Part shown: positions 39,663 through 48,783 of the stretch, one piece after another | How positions within the stretch are numbered: the first letter of the stretch is position 1 | How the letters are laid out: each line of letters opens with the position of its first letter | NCBI RefSeq assembly: GCF_017299535.1 | Contig: NZ_CP071238.1 | Coordinates: 434,001-498,000, forward strand | Direction of reading: 5' to 3' | Source of the DNA: Serratia marcescens subsp. marcescens ATCC 13880 | GTDB lineage: Bacteria; Pseudomonadota; Gammaproteobacteria; Enterobacterales; Enterobacteriaceae | DNA: 64,000 nt | Notes under the pieces: generated by a model | Databases searched by the model: none | What the model was told of the DNA's origin: nothing | The model's input: the letters and a program-made list of their open reading frames with translations, nothing else | Program-made: the position numbers and the translations under genes

Positions 39663-40295
39663 ATGGCGCGAGCACTGTTAGTCGGCGCAACCGGGCTGGT
39701 GGGGCGCGAATTGTTGCAGCTGTTGCAAAGCGATCCGCAGATTACGGCCATTGTGGCGCCGACGCGCACGCCGCTGCCGCCGCACGGCAAGCTGACCAAT
39801 CCGGTCGGCGATGCGCTGTTCGAACTGCTGAGCGGCCTGCAGCAGCCGGTCGATCTGGTGTTCTGCTGCCTGGGCACCACCCGCCGGGCGGCGGGCAGCG
39901 CCGATGCCTTCCGCTACGTCGATTACCAACTGGTGGTGGAGAGCGCGCTGACCGGCCGCCGGTTGGGGGCGCAGCACTGTCTGGTGGTGAGCGCGTTGGG
40001 CGCCAACGCGGATTCCACTTTCCTGTATAACCGCACCAAAGGCGAGATGGAGCAGGCGCTGCGCGAACAGCGCTGGCCGCGCCTGACGCTGGTGCGGCCT
40101 TCCATGCTGGTGGGGGATCGCCCGGCGCCGCGCCTGACGGAGCGCCTCACGCTGCCGCTGTTCAGGCTGTTGCCCGGCAAATGGCGGGCGGTCGCCGCCA
40201 AAGATGTGGCGCAAACGCTGCTGCAGCAGGCGTTCACGCCGGGCGAAGGGGTCAGGGTGCTGGAATCGGATCGGCTGCATTGTTACCGAGACTGA
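39663..40295 (+). CDS. yraR: NAD(P)-binding protein YraR
   Basis: ATG 39663 (after GGGAG) gives 210 residues. The N-terminal Rossmann motif VGATGLVGRELL and the blocks FCCLGTTRRAAGS, LTGRRLGAQHCLVVSALGAN and YNRTKGEMEQAL match E. coli YraR, an atypical short-chain dehydrogenase of unknown substrate. Its last 44 bp overlap the convergent phnP gene. Confidence 0.9.
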   Translation: MARALLVGATGLVGRELLQLLQSDPQITAIVAPTRTPLPPHGKLTNPVGDALFELLSGLQQPVDLVFCCLGTTRRAAGSADAFRYVDYQLVVESALTGRRLGAQHCLVVSALGANADSTFLYNRTKGEMEQALREQRWPRLTLVRPSMLVGDRPAPRLTERLTLPLFRLLPGKWRAVAAKDVAQTLLQQAFTPGEGVRVLESDRLHCYRD

Positions 40296-41034
40296 CGCTG
40301 AGGTGATCGAACGCCAGCTCCAGGCCGGCGGGCAGTTCATTGTCCAGCAGCCACCGATCGAGATGATGGCTGATGTGCGTCAGCAGCGTGCGTTTGGGCT
40401 GCAGTAACCGCTGCGTCTCCTGCGCGCGGGTCAGGTCGTTGTGGTTGCGCGGCGCCTGCGGCTGAGGCGGCAGGCTGCAGTCGAGCACCAGCAGATCCAG
40501 CGCCACCTTCTGCAGATAGTCGGCGGTGGCCGGCGGCAGGCCGACGGTGTCGGTCAGGTAGGCCAGTGAAGCGCCCGCCGCCTGGATCAGGTAGCCGTGG
40601 GTCAGTTTGGAGTGTTGCAGCGGCAGCGGGGTGATGCGCATGCCGCCCAGCTCGACGGTGGCGAAGGGGGCCAACGGCGGCTGAAACGCCAGAATGCCGG
40701 GGTGTTTGAACAGGTCGTCGCAGCCCTGTTCATCCGGCGGACCATACACCGGAATGGAATTTCCGCACCCCCAACGCAAAGGAAATAACCCCTGAACGTG
40801 ATCCATGTGGTAATGTGTCAGTAAAAAACGTTGAATTTGCCCCGCCGAAAATCGCCGCTCCAAAGCCGGCAATCCCGCATCCAATAAGGTCGTTTCCCCC
40901 TGATAGTTAAGCATGGCGCTGCACGCTCGCCGCCGAAATGCCGGCTCGCGCCGCGCCCGTTGGCAGATCGGGCAGTCGCAGCCGAACACCGGCACCTGCT
41001 GCGCGCCGCCGGTGCCGAGAAAGGTCAGTTGCAT
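40252..41034 (-). CDS. phnP: 5-phospho-alpha-D-ribosyl 1,2-cyclic phosphate phosphodiesterase PhnP
   Basis: This 260-residue metallo-beta-lactamase-fold enzyme starts MQLTFLGTGGAQQVPVFGCDC. Metal ligands are seen in LTHYHMDHVQG, LPLQHSKLTHGY, YLTDTVGLP and LLTHISHH; the Cys pair CDCPIC suits the PhnP zinc site. It opens the cyclic phosphate left by C-P lyase so that PhnN can act. It is the last gene of the phn operon; its 3' end overlaps yraR. Confidence 0.95.
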   Translation of the reverse strand: MQLTFLGTGGAQQVPVFGCDCPICQRARREPAFRRRACSAMLNYQGETTLLDAGLPALERRFSAGQIQRFLLTHYHMDHVQGLFPLRWGCGNSIPVYGPPDEQGCDDLFKHPGILAFQPPLAPFATVELGGMRITPLPLQHSKLTHGYLIQAAGASLAYLTDTVGLPPATADYLQKVALDLLVLDCSLPPQPQAPRNHNDLTRAQETQRLLQPKRTLLTHISHHLDRWLLDNELPAGLELAFDHLSVSLGNNAADPIPAP

Positions 41035-41047
41035 CGTTCCCCCTCCG

Positions 41048-41650
41048 TTAAAGGTACTTCTGCGCAAAGCGGTTGGTGTCGCGAAAATCCGCCAGCCGCG
41101 CCTGCAGCGTGGCGTGATCCCAGTGCCACCACTGGCTGCGTTCGATACGCTCGATCAGCGCATCGTCAAAGCGCATGCCGATCTTTTTGGCCGCCACGCC
41201 GGCAACGATGCTGTAAGGCTCCACGTCCTTGGTAACCACCGCCGCGCTGCCGATCACCGCGCCGTTGCCGACGCTGACGCCCGGCATCAGGATGGCGTTA
41301 TGGCCGATCCACACGTCGTGGCCGACGGTGACGTGGTGCTCGCGCCGCCAGTCGAAGAACGCCGCGTCGTCTTCCCCCAGGCCGTATTCGGAAGCGCGGT
41401 AGGTGAAGTGATGCTGCGCGATACGCTGGTAGGTCGGGTGGTTGCCGGGATTGATGCGCGCATAGGAGGCGATGGAGACGAACTTGCCGATAGTGGCGTA
41501 AAAGATCTGGTTGTGCCCGGCGGTGTAGGAGTAGTCCCCCATCTCCACCTCTTCCAGGATCGCATCGTCGGCCAGGTGCACATATTGGCCAAGCCGGGTG
41601 TGGTTAAGGGTCACGTTGTCGCCGATTTTCGGCTGGGCAAAGTCGTTCAT
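41048..41650 (-). CDS. Left-handed beta-helix (hexapeptide) transferase of the phn operon
   Basis: This 200-residue protein is made of hexapeptide turns (IGDNVTLNHTRLGQYVHLADDAILEEVEMGDYS; VTVGHDVWIGHNAILMPGVSVGNGAVIGSAAVVTKDV), ending in helices, as in the xenobiotic/chloramphenicol acetyltransferase type. A subfamily of such proteins is tied to C-P lyase operons. It stands where E. coli has phnO, a GNAT acetyltransferase, and may do a similar aminoalkylphosphonate acetylation by an unrelated fold. It overlaps phnN by 4 bp. Confidence 0.85.
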   Translation of the reverse strand: MNDFAQPKIGDNVTLNHTRLGQYVHLADDAILEEVEMGDYSYTAGHNQIFYATIGKFVSIASYARINPGNHPTYQRIAQHHFTYRASEYGLGEDDAAFFDWRREHHVTVGHDVWIGHNAILMPGVSVGNGAVIGSAAVVTKDVEPYSIVAGVAAKKIGMRFDDALIERIERSQWWHWDHATLQARLADFRDTNRFAQKYL

Positions 41651-42216
41651 GGCGTCGCATCCTGAGCTTGTCGGGTGGCGGTAGGCAGCAGCGCCAGCAG
41701 CGCCGCCAGGGTATCGTCGAGTGGGCCGTCGTTGTGCAGCACCCGGCAGCCGGCGGGCAGACTCTGCTGATATTCCGCCGCCCGCGCCAGCCGCTGCTCG
41801 ATCTGTTCGGCGCTTTCCCGCCCCCGATCCTGCAGGCGCCGGCGCAGGATCGCGGCGTTGACCTGCAGGCATACCGGCAGCAGCTGCGCACCGTAGCGCT
41901 GCTGCGCCTGCGGCAGGTGGGCGCGCGAACCGTTGACCGCCACATCGATCCCCTGCAGCAGCCAAAGATCCACCTCGATCCCGAACGCGTAGCGCTGCTG
42001 GTGGGCCTGCCAGTCGAGCGCGAACAGCCCCTTGGCGCGGCGGCGCAGAAATTCGGGTTCGCTCAGCGCGATGTGATTCTCGCAGCCGGCGTCCGCCGGC
42101 CGGGTGATGTAACGGTGCGCCACCAGCGGCGCGCGGTCGGCGTCGGCCCGCAGCGCGGCCAGCAGGCTGTCCTTGCCTGCGCCGGAAGGCCCCATCAGAT
42201 AGATGAGCCGCGCCAT
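41647..42216 (-). CDS. phnN: Ribose 1,5-bisphosphokinase PhnN
   Basis: This 189-residue guanylate-kinase-like P-loop enzyme has GPSGAGKDSLL (Walker A), YITRPADAGCENHIALSE and a VNGSRAHLP block. It phosphorylates ribose 1,5-bisphosphate to PRPP, the exit of phosphonate carbon into nucleotide metabolism. The ATG overlaps the phnM stop (TGATG), so it is translationally coupled. Earlier starts inside phnM are not needed. Confidence 0.95.
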   Translation of the reverse strand: MARLIYLMGPSGAGKDSLLAALRADADRAPLVAHRYITRPADAGCENHIALSEPEFLRRRAKGLFALDWQAHQQRYAFGIEVDLWLLQGIDVAVNGSRAHLPQAQQRYGAQLLPVCLQVNAAILRRRLQDRGRESAEQIEQRLARAAEYQQSLPAGCRVLHNDGPLDDTLAALLALLPTATRQAQDATP

Positions 42217-43352
42217 CAGAACACCTGCCTGCCCTGACGCCACACGTTCTGCACGTAAACGTGCTCGCCGTGCGGCCGCGCCAGCACCAGATCCGCCCGC
42301 AATCCTTCGGCGATGGCGCCGCGATCCTGCAGATCCAGCGCCCGCGCCGGGTTGCGGGTGATCATGCGCACCGCCTGGGGCAGATCGTAGGCGTTGCGCT
42401 CGTCCGCCGCGAGGCGAAACGCTGCGTCCAGCAGGCTGGCCGGGTAATAATCGGAAGAGAGAATATCCAGCACCCCCAGCGCCGCCAGGTGGTGCGCCGC
42501 CACGTTGCCGGAATGGGAGCCGCCGCGCACGATGTTCGGCGCGCCCATCAGCACCTGCAGGCCCTGCTGGTGCGAAGCGCGGGCGGCCGCCTCGGTGGTG
42601 GGGAACTCGGCGATGGCGCTGCCCAGCGCGCAGGATTCGGCCACGTGCGCGGCGGTGGCGTCGTCATGGCTGGCCAGCGAGATGCGGCGCGCGCGGCAGT
42701 GGGCGGCGATCGCCTCGCGGTTCGGCGCGGCCCAGCGGGCGGACAGGGCGACCTGCTGCGCCTCGTACTCGCTCATCTGCTGATCGTTGAGGTGGTATTT
42801 GCCCTGATAATATTCGCGGTACTTTTCGCGCGAGGCGAACTGGCGCTGGCCCGGCGAGTGGTCCATCAGCGACACCAGCGACACGCCCGGCTTGTCCATC
42901 AGCTGTTCGAACAGCGGCAGCGTGCTCTCGTGCGGCAGCTCGCAGCGCAGGTGCAGCCGGTGCTCGGCGCGGTTCACCCCGGCGCGCTGGCTGTGGATCA
43001 CCGCGTCGATCATCTTCTGCAGGTTTTCCAGCCGGTGGCCGCCGTCGCGCACGTCGCCGATCGCCACCGCGTCCAGCACCGTGGTGATGCCGTTGGCCAC
43101 CATCAGCGCGTCGTGGCTGCTCATCGCTGAATGGGCCGGCCAGTCGACGTTCGGGCGCGGGGTAAAGAACTTATCCAGGTTGTCGGTATGCAGCTCGATC
43201 AGCCCCGGCAGCAGCCAGCCGCCGTCGCCGTCCAGCGCCTGCGGCAGCCGGCTCGGGCCGTCGGCGAAGCTGCGGATCACGCCGTCCTGCATCTCCAGCG
43301 AGCCTTGCACCACCTGGTCATCCAGCACCAGCTTAACGTTATTGACGATCAT
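42216..43352 (-). CDS. phnM: RPnTP pyrophosphatase PhnM
   Basis: This 378-residue amidohydrolase-fold metalloenzyme has the metal motif LIELHTDNLDKF, SLMDHSPGQRQF, SHDDATAAHV and GGSHSGNVAAHHLA. It removes pyrophosphate from ribose-phosphonate triphosphate to give the C-P lyase substrate. Stop/start overlaps on both sides (phnL, phnN) show tight coupling within the operon. Confidence 0.96.
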   Translation of the reverse strand: MIVNNVKLVLDDQVVQGSLEMQDGVIRSFADGPSRLPQALDGDGGWLLPGLIELHTDNLDKFFTPRPNVDWPAHSAMSSHDALMVANGITTVLDAVAIGDVRDGGHRLENLQKMIDAVIHSQRAGVNRAEHRLHLRCELPHESTLPLFEQLMDKPGVSLVSLMDHSPGQRQFASREKYREYYQGKYHLNDQQMSEYEAQQVALSARWAAPNREAIAAHCRARRISLASHDDATAAHVAESCALGSAIAEFPTTEAAARASHQQGLQVLMGAPNIVRGGSHSGNVAAHHLAALGVLDILSSDYYPASLLDAAFRLAADERNAYDLPQAVRMITRNPARALDLQDRGAIAEGLRADLVLARPHGEHVYVQNVWRQGRQVF

Positions 43353-44056
43353 CAGAGGGCCTCCAGCGCCTGCGGCGCCTGCATGTCATAAAGCCGGTCG
43401 GCGACCTGTCGGCGGACGCCTTCATCATGGAAAATGCCGACGATCGCCGCGCCGCGCGCCTTGGCGCGTTCGATAAGCTGCACCACCGCCGCGCTGTTGC
43501 GGCTGTCGAGCGAAGCGGTCGGTTCGTCCAGCAACAGGATCGGGTAATCGACGATAAAGCCGCGCGCGATGTTCACCCGCTGCTGCTCGCCGCCGGAGAA
43601 GGTGGACGGCGCCAGCGGCCACAGGCGCTGCGGCACGTTGAGCGCAGCGAGCAGCGCTTCGGCGCGTTCGCGGCACTCGGCGCGCTCGACGCCCTGTTCC
43701 AGCAGCGGCTGCATCACCACCTCCAGCGCGCTGATGCGCGGGATCACCCGCAGGAACTGGCTGACCCAGCCCAGCGTATGGCGGCGCACCGCCAGAATTT
43801 GGCGCGCGTCGGCGCTGACCATGTCCAGCCAGTCGCCCTGGTGGTTGATCCAGATATGGCCGCTGTCCGGCAGGTAGTTGGCGTACAGCGAGCGCAGCAG
43901 GGTGGATTTGCCGCTGCCGGAGTGGCCGTGCAGCACCACGCATTCGCCGCCGTGGACCGTCAGGTTGGCGTCGTGCAGCACCGGCAGCCGGGTGCCGTAC
44001 TGCTGATGCAGCACAAAGGTTTTACTGAGATGTTCAACTCGGATTTGCATAGTCAT
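43352..44056 (-). CDS. phnL: C-P lyase ABC-type ATPase subunit PhnL
   Basis: This 234-residue ABC ATPase has Walker [10 protein letters not shown], signature [14 protein letters not shown] and Walker [13 protein letters not shown]. PhnL is needed for phosphonate growth and binds the C-P lyase complex together with PhnK; it is not part of a transporter. The start [10 protein letters not shown] is used; MQIRVEHL at 44050 is equally possible. It follows phnK by 16 bp and overlaps phnM by one base. Confidence 0.94.
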   Translation of the reverse strand: MTMQIRVEHLSKTFVLHQQYGTRLPVLHDANLTVHGGECVVLHGHSGSGKSTLLRSLYANYLPDSGHIWINHQGDWLDMVSADARQILAVRRHTLGWVSQFLRVIPRISALEVVMQPLLEQGVERAECRERAEALLAALNVPQRLWPLAPSTFSGGEQQRVNIARGFIVDYPILLLDEPTASLDSRNSAAVVQLIERAKARGAAIVGIFHDEGVRRQVADRLYDMQAPQALEAL

Positions 44057-44072
44057 CTGTTATCGCCTTGGG

Positions 44073-44861
44073 TTACGACAGCACCGAAGAAACCAGCAGC
44101 TGGGTGTAAGGATGGTGCGGATCGTCGAGCACCCGATCGGTCAGGCCGCTCTCCACCACTTCGCCCTGTTTCATCACCAGCAGGCGGTGGGCCAGCAGCC
44201 GCGCCACGCCGAGATCGTGAGTGACGATCACCGCCGCCAGCTGCATCTCCACCACCAGATTGCGCAGCAGATCGAGCAGGCGCGCCTGCACCGACACGTC
44301 CAGCCCGCCGGTCGGCTCATCCATAAACACCAGCCTGGGGTGGGTGACCAGATTGCGGGCGATCTGCAGCCGTTGCTGCATGCCGCCGGAGAAGGTGGTC
44401 GGCAGATCGTCGAGGCGCGACAGCGGGATTTCGACGTCTTCCAGCCACTGACCGGCCTGGCGGCGAATGTCGCCATAGTGGCGCTGGCCGATGGCCATCA
44501 GCCGCTCGCCGATGTTGCCGCCGGCGGAGACCTGCGGCCGCAGCCCGTCGAGCGGGTGCTGGTGCACCACGCCCCAGTCGGTGCGCAGCAGGCGGCGGCG
44601 ATCGCTCTCCGCCATGGCGTACAGATCGTGTTCCTGGTCCGCCTGCGGGCGGTAAAGGATCTGCCCGCGTTGCGGCGCCAGCCGCGCCGAGATCGACTTC
44701 AGCAGCGTGGTTTTGCCGGAGCCGGATTCGCCGACGATGCCCAGCACTTCACCGGGGTAGATGTCGAACGACACGTCGCTGAAGCCCTTGCCGGGGGCGT
44801 ACAGGTGGGTGAGCCGGTTCACCGACAGCAGCGGGGTGGTGCTCAAAGGGGTGGAAGTCAT
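44073..44861 (-). CDS. phnK: C-P lyase ABC-type ATPase subunit PhnK
   Basis: ATG at 44861 gives 262 residues. Walker A GESGSGKTT, signature FSGGMQQRLQIARN and Walker B LVFMDEPTGGLD are present, and the long insert YRPQADQEHDLYAMAESDRRRLLRTDWGVVHQHPLDGLR is as in PhnK. It docks on the PhnGHIJ core near PhnJ. TGATG overlap with phnJ. Confidence 0.95.
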   Translation of the reverse strand: MTSTPLSTTPLLSVNRLTHLYAPGKGFSDVSFDIYPGEVLGIVGESGSGKTTLLKSISARLAPQRGQILYRPQADQEHDLYAMAESDRRRLLRTDWGVVHQHPLDGLRPQVSAGGNIGERLMAIGQRHYGDIRRQAGQWLEDVEIPLSRLDDLPTTFSGGMQQRLQIARNLVTHPRLVFMDEPTGGLDVSVQARLLDLLRNLVVEMQLAAVIVTHDLGVARLLAHRLLVMKQGEVVESGLTDRVLDDPHHPYTQLLVSSVLS

Positions 44862-45721
44862 CAGTGCTGCGCCTCTTGCGAAGATTGCGCCAGCTGCTGC
44901 CGGCAGTAGTCGGTGTCCGAACAGACGAACATGCGGTTGCCCCGATCGTCGAGCACCACCTCGTCCAGGTAGCTGTGGCGCGAGCCGCACAGCGCGCAGG
45001 GTTCGTCCCACTGCTGCACGCTGAACGGATGGTCGTCGAAGTCCAGGCTCTCCACCTTGGTGAACGGCGGCAGGGCGTAGATGCGTTTCTCGCGCCCGGC
45101 GCCGAACAGCTGCAGCGCCGGCATCATGTGCATTTTCGGGTTGTCGAATTTCGGGATCGGCGACGGATCCATCACGTAGCGATCGTTGACCTTCACCGGG
45201 TAGGCATAGGTGGTGGCGATATGGCCGTAGCGCGCGATGTCTTCATACAGCTTCACCTGCATCACGCCGTACTCCTCCAGCGCGTGCATCTTGCGGGTCT
45301 CGGTTTCGCGCGGTTCGATAAAGCGCAGCGGCTCCGGGATCGGCACCTGATAGATCAGGATCTGGTCTTCGCGCAGCGCGGTTTCCGGAATGCGGTGACG
45401 GGTCTGGATCAGCGAGGCCTCCGGCGTGCGTTCGGTGGTGGCCACCCCGGCGACGCGCTGGAAGAAGCGGCGGATCGACACCGCGTTGGTGGTGTCGTCG
45501 GCCCCCTGGTCGATCACCTTCAGCACGTCGGTGCGGCCGATGACGCTGGCGGTGAGCTGAATGCCGCCGGTGCCCCAGCCGTAGGGCATCGGCATCTCGC
45601 GGCCGCCGAACGGCACCTGATAGCCGGGGATCGCCACCGCCTTCAGGATCGCGCGGCGGATCATGCGCTTGGTCTGCTCGTCCAGATAACCGAGGTTATA
45701 GCCGGTCAATACTTCACTCAT
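44861..45721 (-). CDS. phnJ: Carbon-phosphorus lyase PhnJ
   Basis: This 286-residue radical-SAM enzyme breaks the C-P bond of ribosyl-cyclic phosphonates. The four-cysteine region CALCGS...FVCSDTDYC near residues 246-277 supplies the Fe-S cluster ligands and reactive Cys; the N-terminal SEVLTGYNLGYLDEQTKRMIRRAILKAVAIPGYQVPFGGREMP type sequence is the PhnJ hallmark. It overlaps phnI by 8 bp. All key residues seem intact. Confidence 0.97.
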   Translation of the reverse strand: MSEVLTGYNLGYLDEQTKRMIRRAILKAVAIPGYQVPFGGREMPMPYGWGTGGIQLTASVIGRTDVLKVIDQGADDTTNAVSIRRFFQRVAGVATTERTPEASLIQTRHRIPETALREDQILIYQVPIPEPLRFIEPRETETRKMHALEEYGVMQVKLYEDIARYGHIATTYAYPVKVNDRYVMDPSPIPKFDNPKMHMMPALQLFGAGREKRIYALPPFTKVESLDFDDHPFSVQQWDEPCALCGSRHSYLDEVVLDDRGNRMFVCSDTDYCRQQLAQSSQEAQH

Positions 45722-46799
45722 CGCGGGCCTCCTGACGCTCGCTGTATTCCTGCCGCAGCCGCTTGAGCAGTTCCAGTTCGGCCTGGAAGTCGACGTAGTG
45801 CGGCAGCTTGAGGTGGGAGACGAAGCCGGCGGCCTCGACGTTATCGGCGTGGGCCAGCACGAACTCTTCGTCCTGCGCAGGGCCGGCGACGCCTTCGCCG
45901 TAGTCCGGGCTCTGCAATGCGCGATCCACCAACGCCATCGCCATCGCCTTGCGTTCGGCGCGGCCGAACACTAGCCCGTAACCGCGGGTGAAGTGCGGCG
46001 GATGGTCCTTTGGATCGACGAAGCCGTTGACCATTTCGCACTCGGTCAGCAGGATTTCGCCGATATCGATGGCGAAACCGAGCTCTTCAGGCACGATCTC
46101 CACCGAAACGTGACCGGTGCGGATCTCGCCGGCGAACGGGTGGTTGCGGCCGTAGCCGCGCTGGGTGGCGTAGCCGAGCGCCAGCAGAAAACCTTCGTCG
46201 CCGCGCACCAGCTGCTGCAGGCGCCCCGAGCGCGAGCAGGGGTAAACCGGCGGGTTGCGGGTGATGTCGTCCGGCGCGCTGCCGTCGTCCTGTTCCTCCC
46301 GCGCCAGCTGTTGGCGGCACAGCAGATCGAACACGTGGCCGCAGTTGTCCGGCAGCGGTTCGTCGGCCTGCGGCGCGCGCGGCGCCTCGCCTTCCGCCAG
46401 CAGCGCGAAATCCAGCAGCCGGTGGGTGTAGTCATAGGTCGGCCCCAGCACCTGCCCGCCGGGCAAGTCCTTGTAAACCGCCGAGATGCGCCGCTCCAGC
46501 CGCATGTTTTCGCTGGCCAGCGGCTCGCTGACCACCAGGCGCGGCAGGGTGGTGCGATAGGCGCGCAGCAGGAAGATCGCCTCCACCAGATCGCCGCTGG
46601 CCTGTTTGATGGCCAGCGCCGCCAGCTCGCGATCGTAGATGCCGCCTTCGGTCATCACCCGATCCACCGCCAGCCCCAGCTGCTGTTCGATTTGTTCCGC
46701 GCCGATCGCCGGCAGCGCCTCGTCGCCGCGCCGCAGCTGTTCCTGCAGCTGATGGGCGGCCTCAATGGCTTTTTCGCCCCCTTTTACCGCTACGTACAT
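45714..46799 (-). CDS. phnI: C-P lyase core subunit PhnI (nucleoside phosphonylase)
   Basis: This 361-residue protein starts MYVAVKGGEKAIEAAH. Family blocks: DRVMTEGGIYDRELAALA, LPRL...LERRISAVYKDLPGGQVLGPTYDYTHRLLDF and the ring GEIRTGHVSVEIVPEELGFAIDIGEILLTECEMV. PhnI swaps the adenine of ATP for phosphonate with PhnG, H and L. TGATG overlap with phnH. Confidence 0.96.
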   Translation of the reverse strand: MYVAVKGGEKAIEAAHQLQEQLRRGDEALPAIGAEQIEQQLGLAVDRVMTEGGIYDRELAALAIKQASGDLVEAIFLLRAYRTTLPRLVVSEPLASENMRLERRISAVYKDLPGGQVLGPTYDYTHRLLDFALLAEGEAPRAPQADEPLPDNCGHVFDLLCRQQLAREEQDDGSAPDDITRNPPVYPCSRSGRLQQLVRGDEGFLLALGYATQRGYGRNHPFAGEIRTGHVSVEIVPEELGFAIDIGEILLTECEMVNGFVDPKDHPPHFTRGYGLVFGRAERKAMAMALVDRALQSPDYGEGVAGPAQDEEFVLAHADNVEAAGFVSHLKLPHYVDFQAELELLKRLRQEYSERQEARDE

Positions 46800-47380
46800 C
46801 AGCACACCTCCACGCGGGTGGTCCGCGGGATCGCCAGCAGGCGATCGCCGCAGGTCAGCAAGATATCCAGCCCGAGCGGGAAGCGCTGCGGGCGGTTGAC
46901 GAGATAATCCAGCAGCGCCGGCGGCAGGCGCGGCGCAATCAGGCGATGATTCTCGATGCCGGGGCCGGTCAGGCGCAGCGCGGCGCCGTTCTCCAGCTCA
47001 GCAAGCTGCACCACCACCGTGGCGCCGCATTCCGGCGAGATTTCCGTGCCGTGCGGTAAGGCCTGCAGATCGGCGGCCTGCAGCTGCTCATCGAACAGGG
47101 CAAAACAGACCTCCTGCGCCGTGGCGGCCAGCGGCGCGCCGCTGTGAAAACGAATGTTGGTTAGCACTTGCTCACTTTTGAGCGCAGCGCACAGCTGCAG
47201 CGGCGTTTCCTGATCGGCCAGCGTCAGCAGCGCGGCGGTGCTGGCGGCGTTCAGCGGCGCCCAGGCCGGGCCGGACGGCAGCGTCACCCGATGGCCCGGT
47301 TCGCTCAAGGCTTTAAGAATCAAACGAAAAGCGTGCTGCGATTGGTCTATCGGTTGTTCAAAACCGGTCAATAAACTCAT
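46799..47380 (-). CDS. phnH: C-P lyase core subunit PhnH
   Basis: This 193-residue protein has PLP-transferase-like ancestry: GFEQPIDQSQHAFRLILKALSEPGHRV, then LTLADQETPLQL and LPPALLDYLVNRPQRFPLGLDILL. It is an essential structural part of the PhnGHIJ complex. It starts 3 bp after phnG and overlaps phnI. Confidence 0.95.
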   Translation of the reverse strand: MSLLTGFEQPIDQSQHAFRLILKALSEPGHRVTLPSGPAWAPLNAASTAALLTLADQETPLQLCAALKSEQVLTNIRFHSGAPLAATAQEVCFALFDEQLQAADLQALPHGTEISPECGATVVVQLAELENGAALRLTGPGIENHRLIAPRLPPALLDYLVNRPQRFPLGLDILLTCGDRLLAIPRTTRVEVC

Positions 47381-47383
47381 GGC

Positions 47384-47827
47384 TTAATCCCCTCGCACCA
47401 GCGTAAAGAAGTCCACCCGGCTGGCGGCGATCGCCCGGGCGCGCAGCTGGCGCTGCTCGTGCTGCAGCGCGGCCAGCGGCGCGATCAGCTGTTGTTGCAG
47501 GCGTTCGCCGTGTTCCGGCTGTTGCAGCAGCGCATCGGCCAGCGCGCACAGCTCGGCGTGCGCCTTGTCGCGCCCGGCGATATAGCTGTAGCCGTAGCCG
47601 CCGTTGTCCAGCTGCACCACCGCGCGGGTGACCGTCATGTCCCCCAATACGAAGCGGCGGCCGGTGGCGCCCATGCGCCCCTGCAGCTGGGCCAGGCCGA
47701 TCTCCGGCGCGCGGATGCTGCGGTAACCCGGGCTGAGGTTCAGCGCCTGCCAGTGGCTGCGCAGCTGCTCGGGCCGGCTGTGCGCCAGCACCGACATCCA
47801 GCGTTGTCTCGACTCTAAGGCTTGCAT
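47384..47827 (-). CDS. phnG: C-P lyase core subunit PhnG
   Basis: This 147-residue protein begins RQRWMSVLAHSRPEQL and contains RAPEIGLAQLQGRMGATGRRFVLGDMTVTRAVVQL, typical of PhnG. It forms the core with PhnH, I and J and takes part in the phosphonylation step. It lies directly after phnF with no gap. Confidence 0.94.
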   Translation of the reverse strand: MQALESRQRWMSVLAHSRPEQLRSHWQALNLSPGYRSIRAPEIGLAQLQGRMGATGRRFVLGDMTVTRAVVQLDNGGYGYSYIAGRDKAHAELCALADALLQQPEHGERLQQQLIAPLAALQHEQRQLRARAIAASRVDFFTLVRGD

Positions 47828-48556
47828 TCAGTGCTCCATCGTCAGTTCAATCATGTCGGCGCGGGCCAGGCTGACGGAGTATTCCGCCACGTCTTCGCCG
47901 CCGCTGCGGACGTTAAGGGTGCGCACGCACAGCAGCGGCGCGTGGGTGGCGATCTCCAGCAGCCGGCTCTCTTTGGCCTGCGCGCGGCGCGCGCTGATGC
48001 GCGTCTGGCGGCGGGTCAGCGGCTGCTGCAGGTGCTGTTCGATAAACTGGTGCAGCGAACCGCTGTGGAACTGCTGCAGCGCCGGCCACCAGTCCAGATC
48101 GGGCAGATAATGGTCGATCACGCTCATCGGCACGCCGTTGACGCGGCGCAGGGTGCGCAGGTGGATCACCATTTCGCCTTCTTCACGCGAGAGTGCGCTG
48201 GCGACATGCCCATTGCACGGGCGCAAGACAGCGAGTAAGCGCTCACTGGTGGGATGGCTGCCCTGTTCGAACAGGTTCTGGCTGAAGCGGGTATTGGCGT
48301 GCAGCGGGTAGTCGTAAGGCCGCATCAACACCAGAATGCCGACGCCGTGGCGGCGCTGCAGCCAGCCGCGTTCTACCAGCTGATCCACCGCGCGGCGCAG
48401 GGTGTGGCGATTGACCTGATAACGCTCGGCCAGCTGCTGTTCCGAAGGCAGGTAGTCGCCGCAGCGGTACTGCGTGCGCAGCTCCTGTTCCAGCTGCGCG
48501 GCGATCTGCTGATAGCGGGTGGGGTAAGTGGTCGGATGTCTAGATAACTCCATCAT
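47828..48556 (-). CDS. phnF: GntR/HutC-type regulator PhnF
   Basis: This 242-residue protein has an N-terminal winged helix (LEQELRTQYRCGDYLPSEQQLAERYQVNRHTLRRAVDQLVERGWLQRRHGVGI) and a C-terminal UTRA ligand domain ending YSVSLARADMIELTMEH. It is the presumed repressor of the phn genes. It is first in the operon, downstream of a Pho-box-like site; two ATG codons in tandem make the start ambiguous by one residue. Confidence 0.93.
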   Translation of the reverse strand: MMELSRHPTTYPTRYQQIAAQLEQELRTQYRCGDYLPSEQQLAERYQVNRHTLRRAVDQLVERGWLQRRHGVGILVLMRPYDYPLHANTRFSQNLFEQGSHPTSERLLAVLRPCNGHVASALSREEGEMVIHLRTLRRVNGVPMSVIDHYLPDLDWWPALQQFHSGSLHQFIEQHLQQPLTRRQTRISARRAQAKESRLLEIATHAPLLCVRTLNVRSGGEDVAEYSVSLARADMIELTMEH

Positions 48557-48697
48557 AATAAAAACCTCGTCATGCCGATGGCGGTGCGATGAAGGCGGAA
48601 GCGGTGCGTTTCATCGTGCGTCTACCCTGTGGTTTTCACGTTGGCATCATGGTGACGGGCGCAGATGACAATCGCGTTACGCGTCGGTGGCGAACAG

Positions 48698-48715
48698 ATG
48701 AACTATTTAGGACAG
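48698..48715 (-). promoter_or_regulatory. Pho-box-like site upstream of phnF
   Basis: The minus strand reads CTGTCCT-AAAT-AGTTCAT, two 7-base units 11 bp apart, as in the PhoB consensus CTGTCAT-N4-CTGTCAT. The first unit matches 6 of 7; the second is weaker. It lies about 142 bp before phnF and about 70 bp before the divergent permease, so it could serve either. E. coli phn operons are PhoB-controlled. Confidence 0.6.
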
Positions 48716-48783
48716 CCCGGGCGTGCACGGGCGGCGGCGGCGCGCTATGCTGGCGCCTTTGTTGACTGACTCTGGCCGCTACC

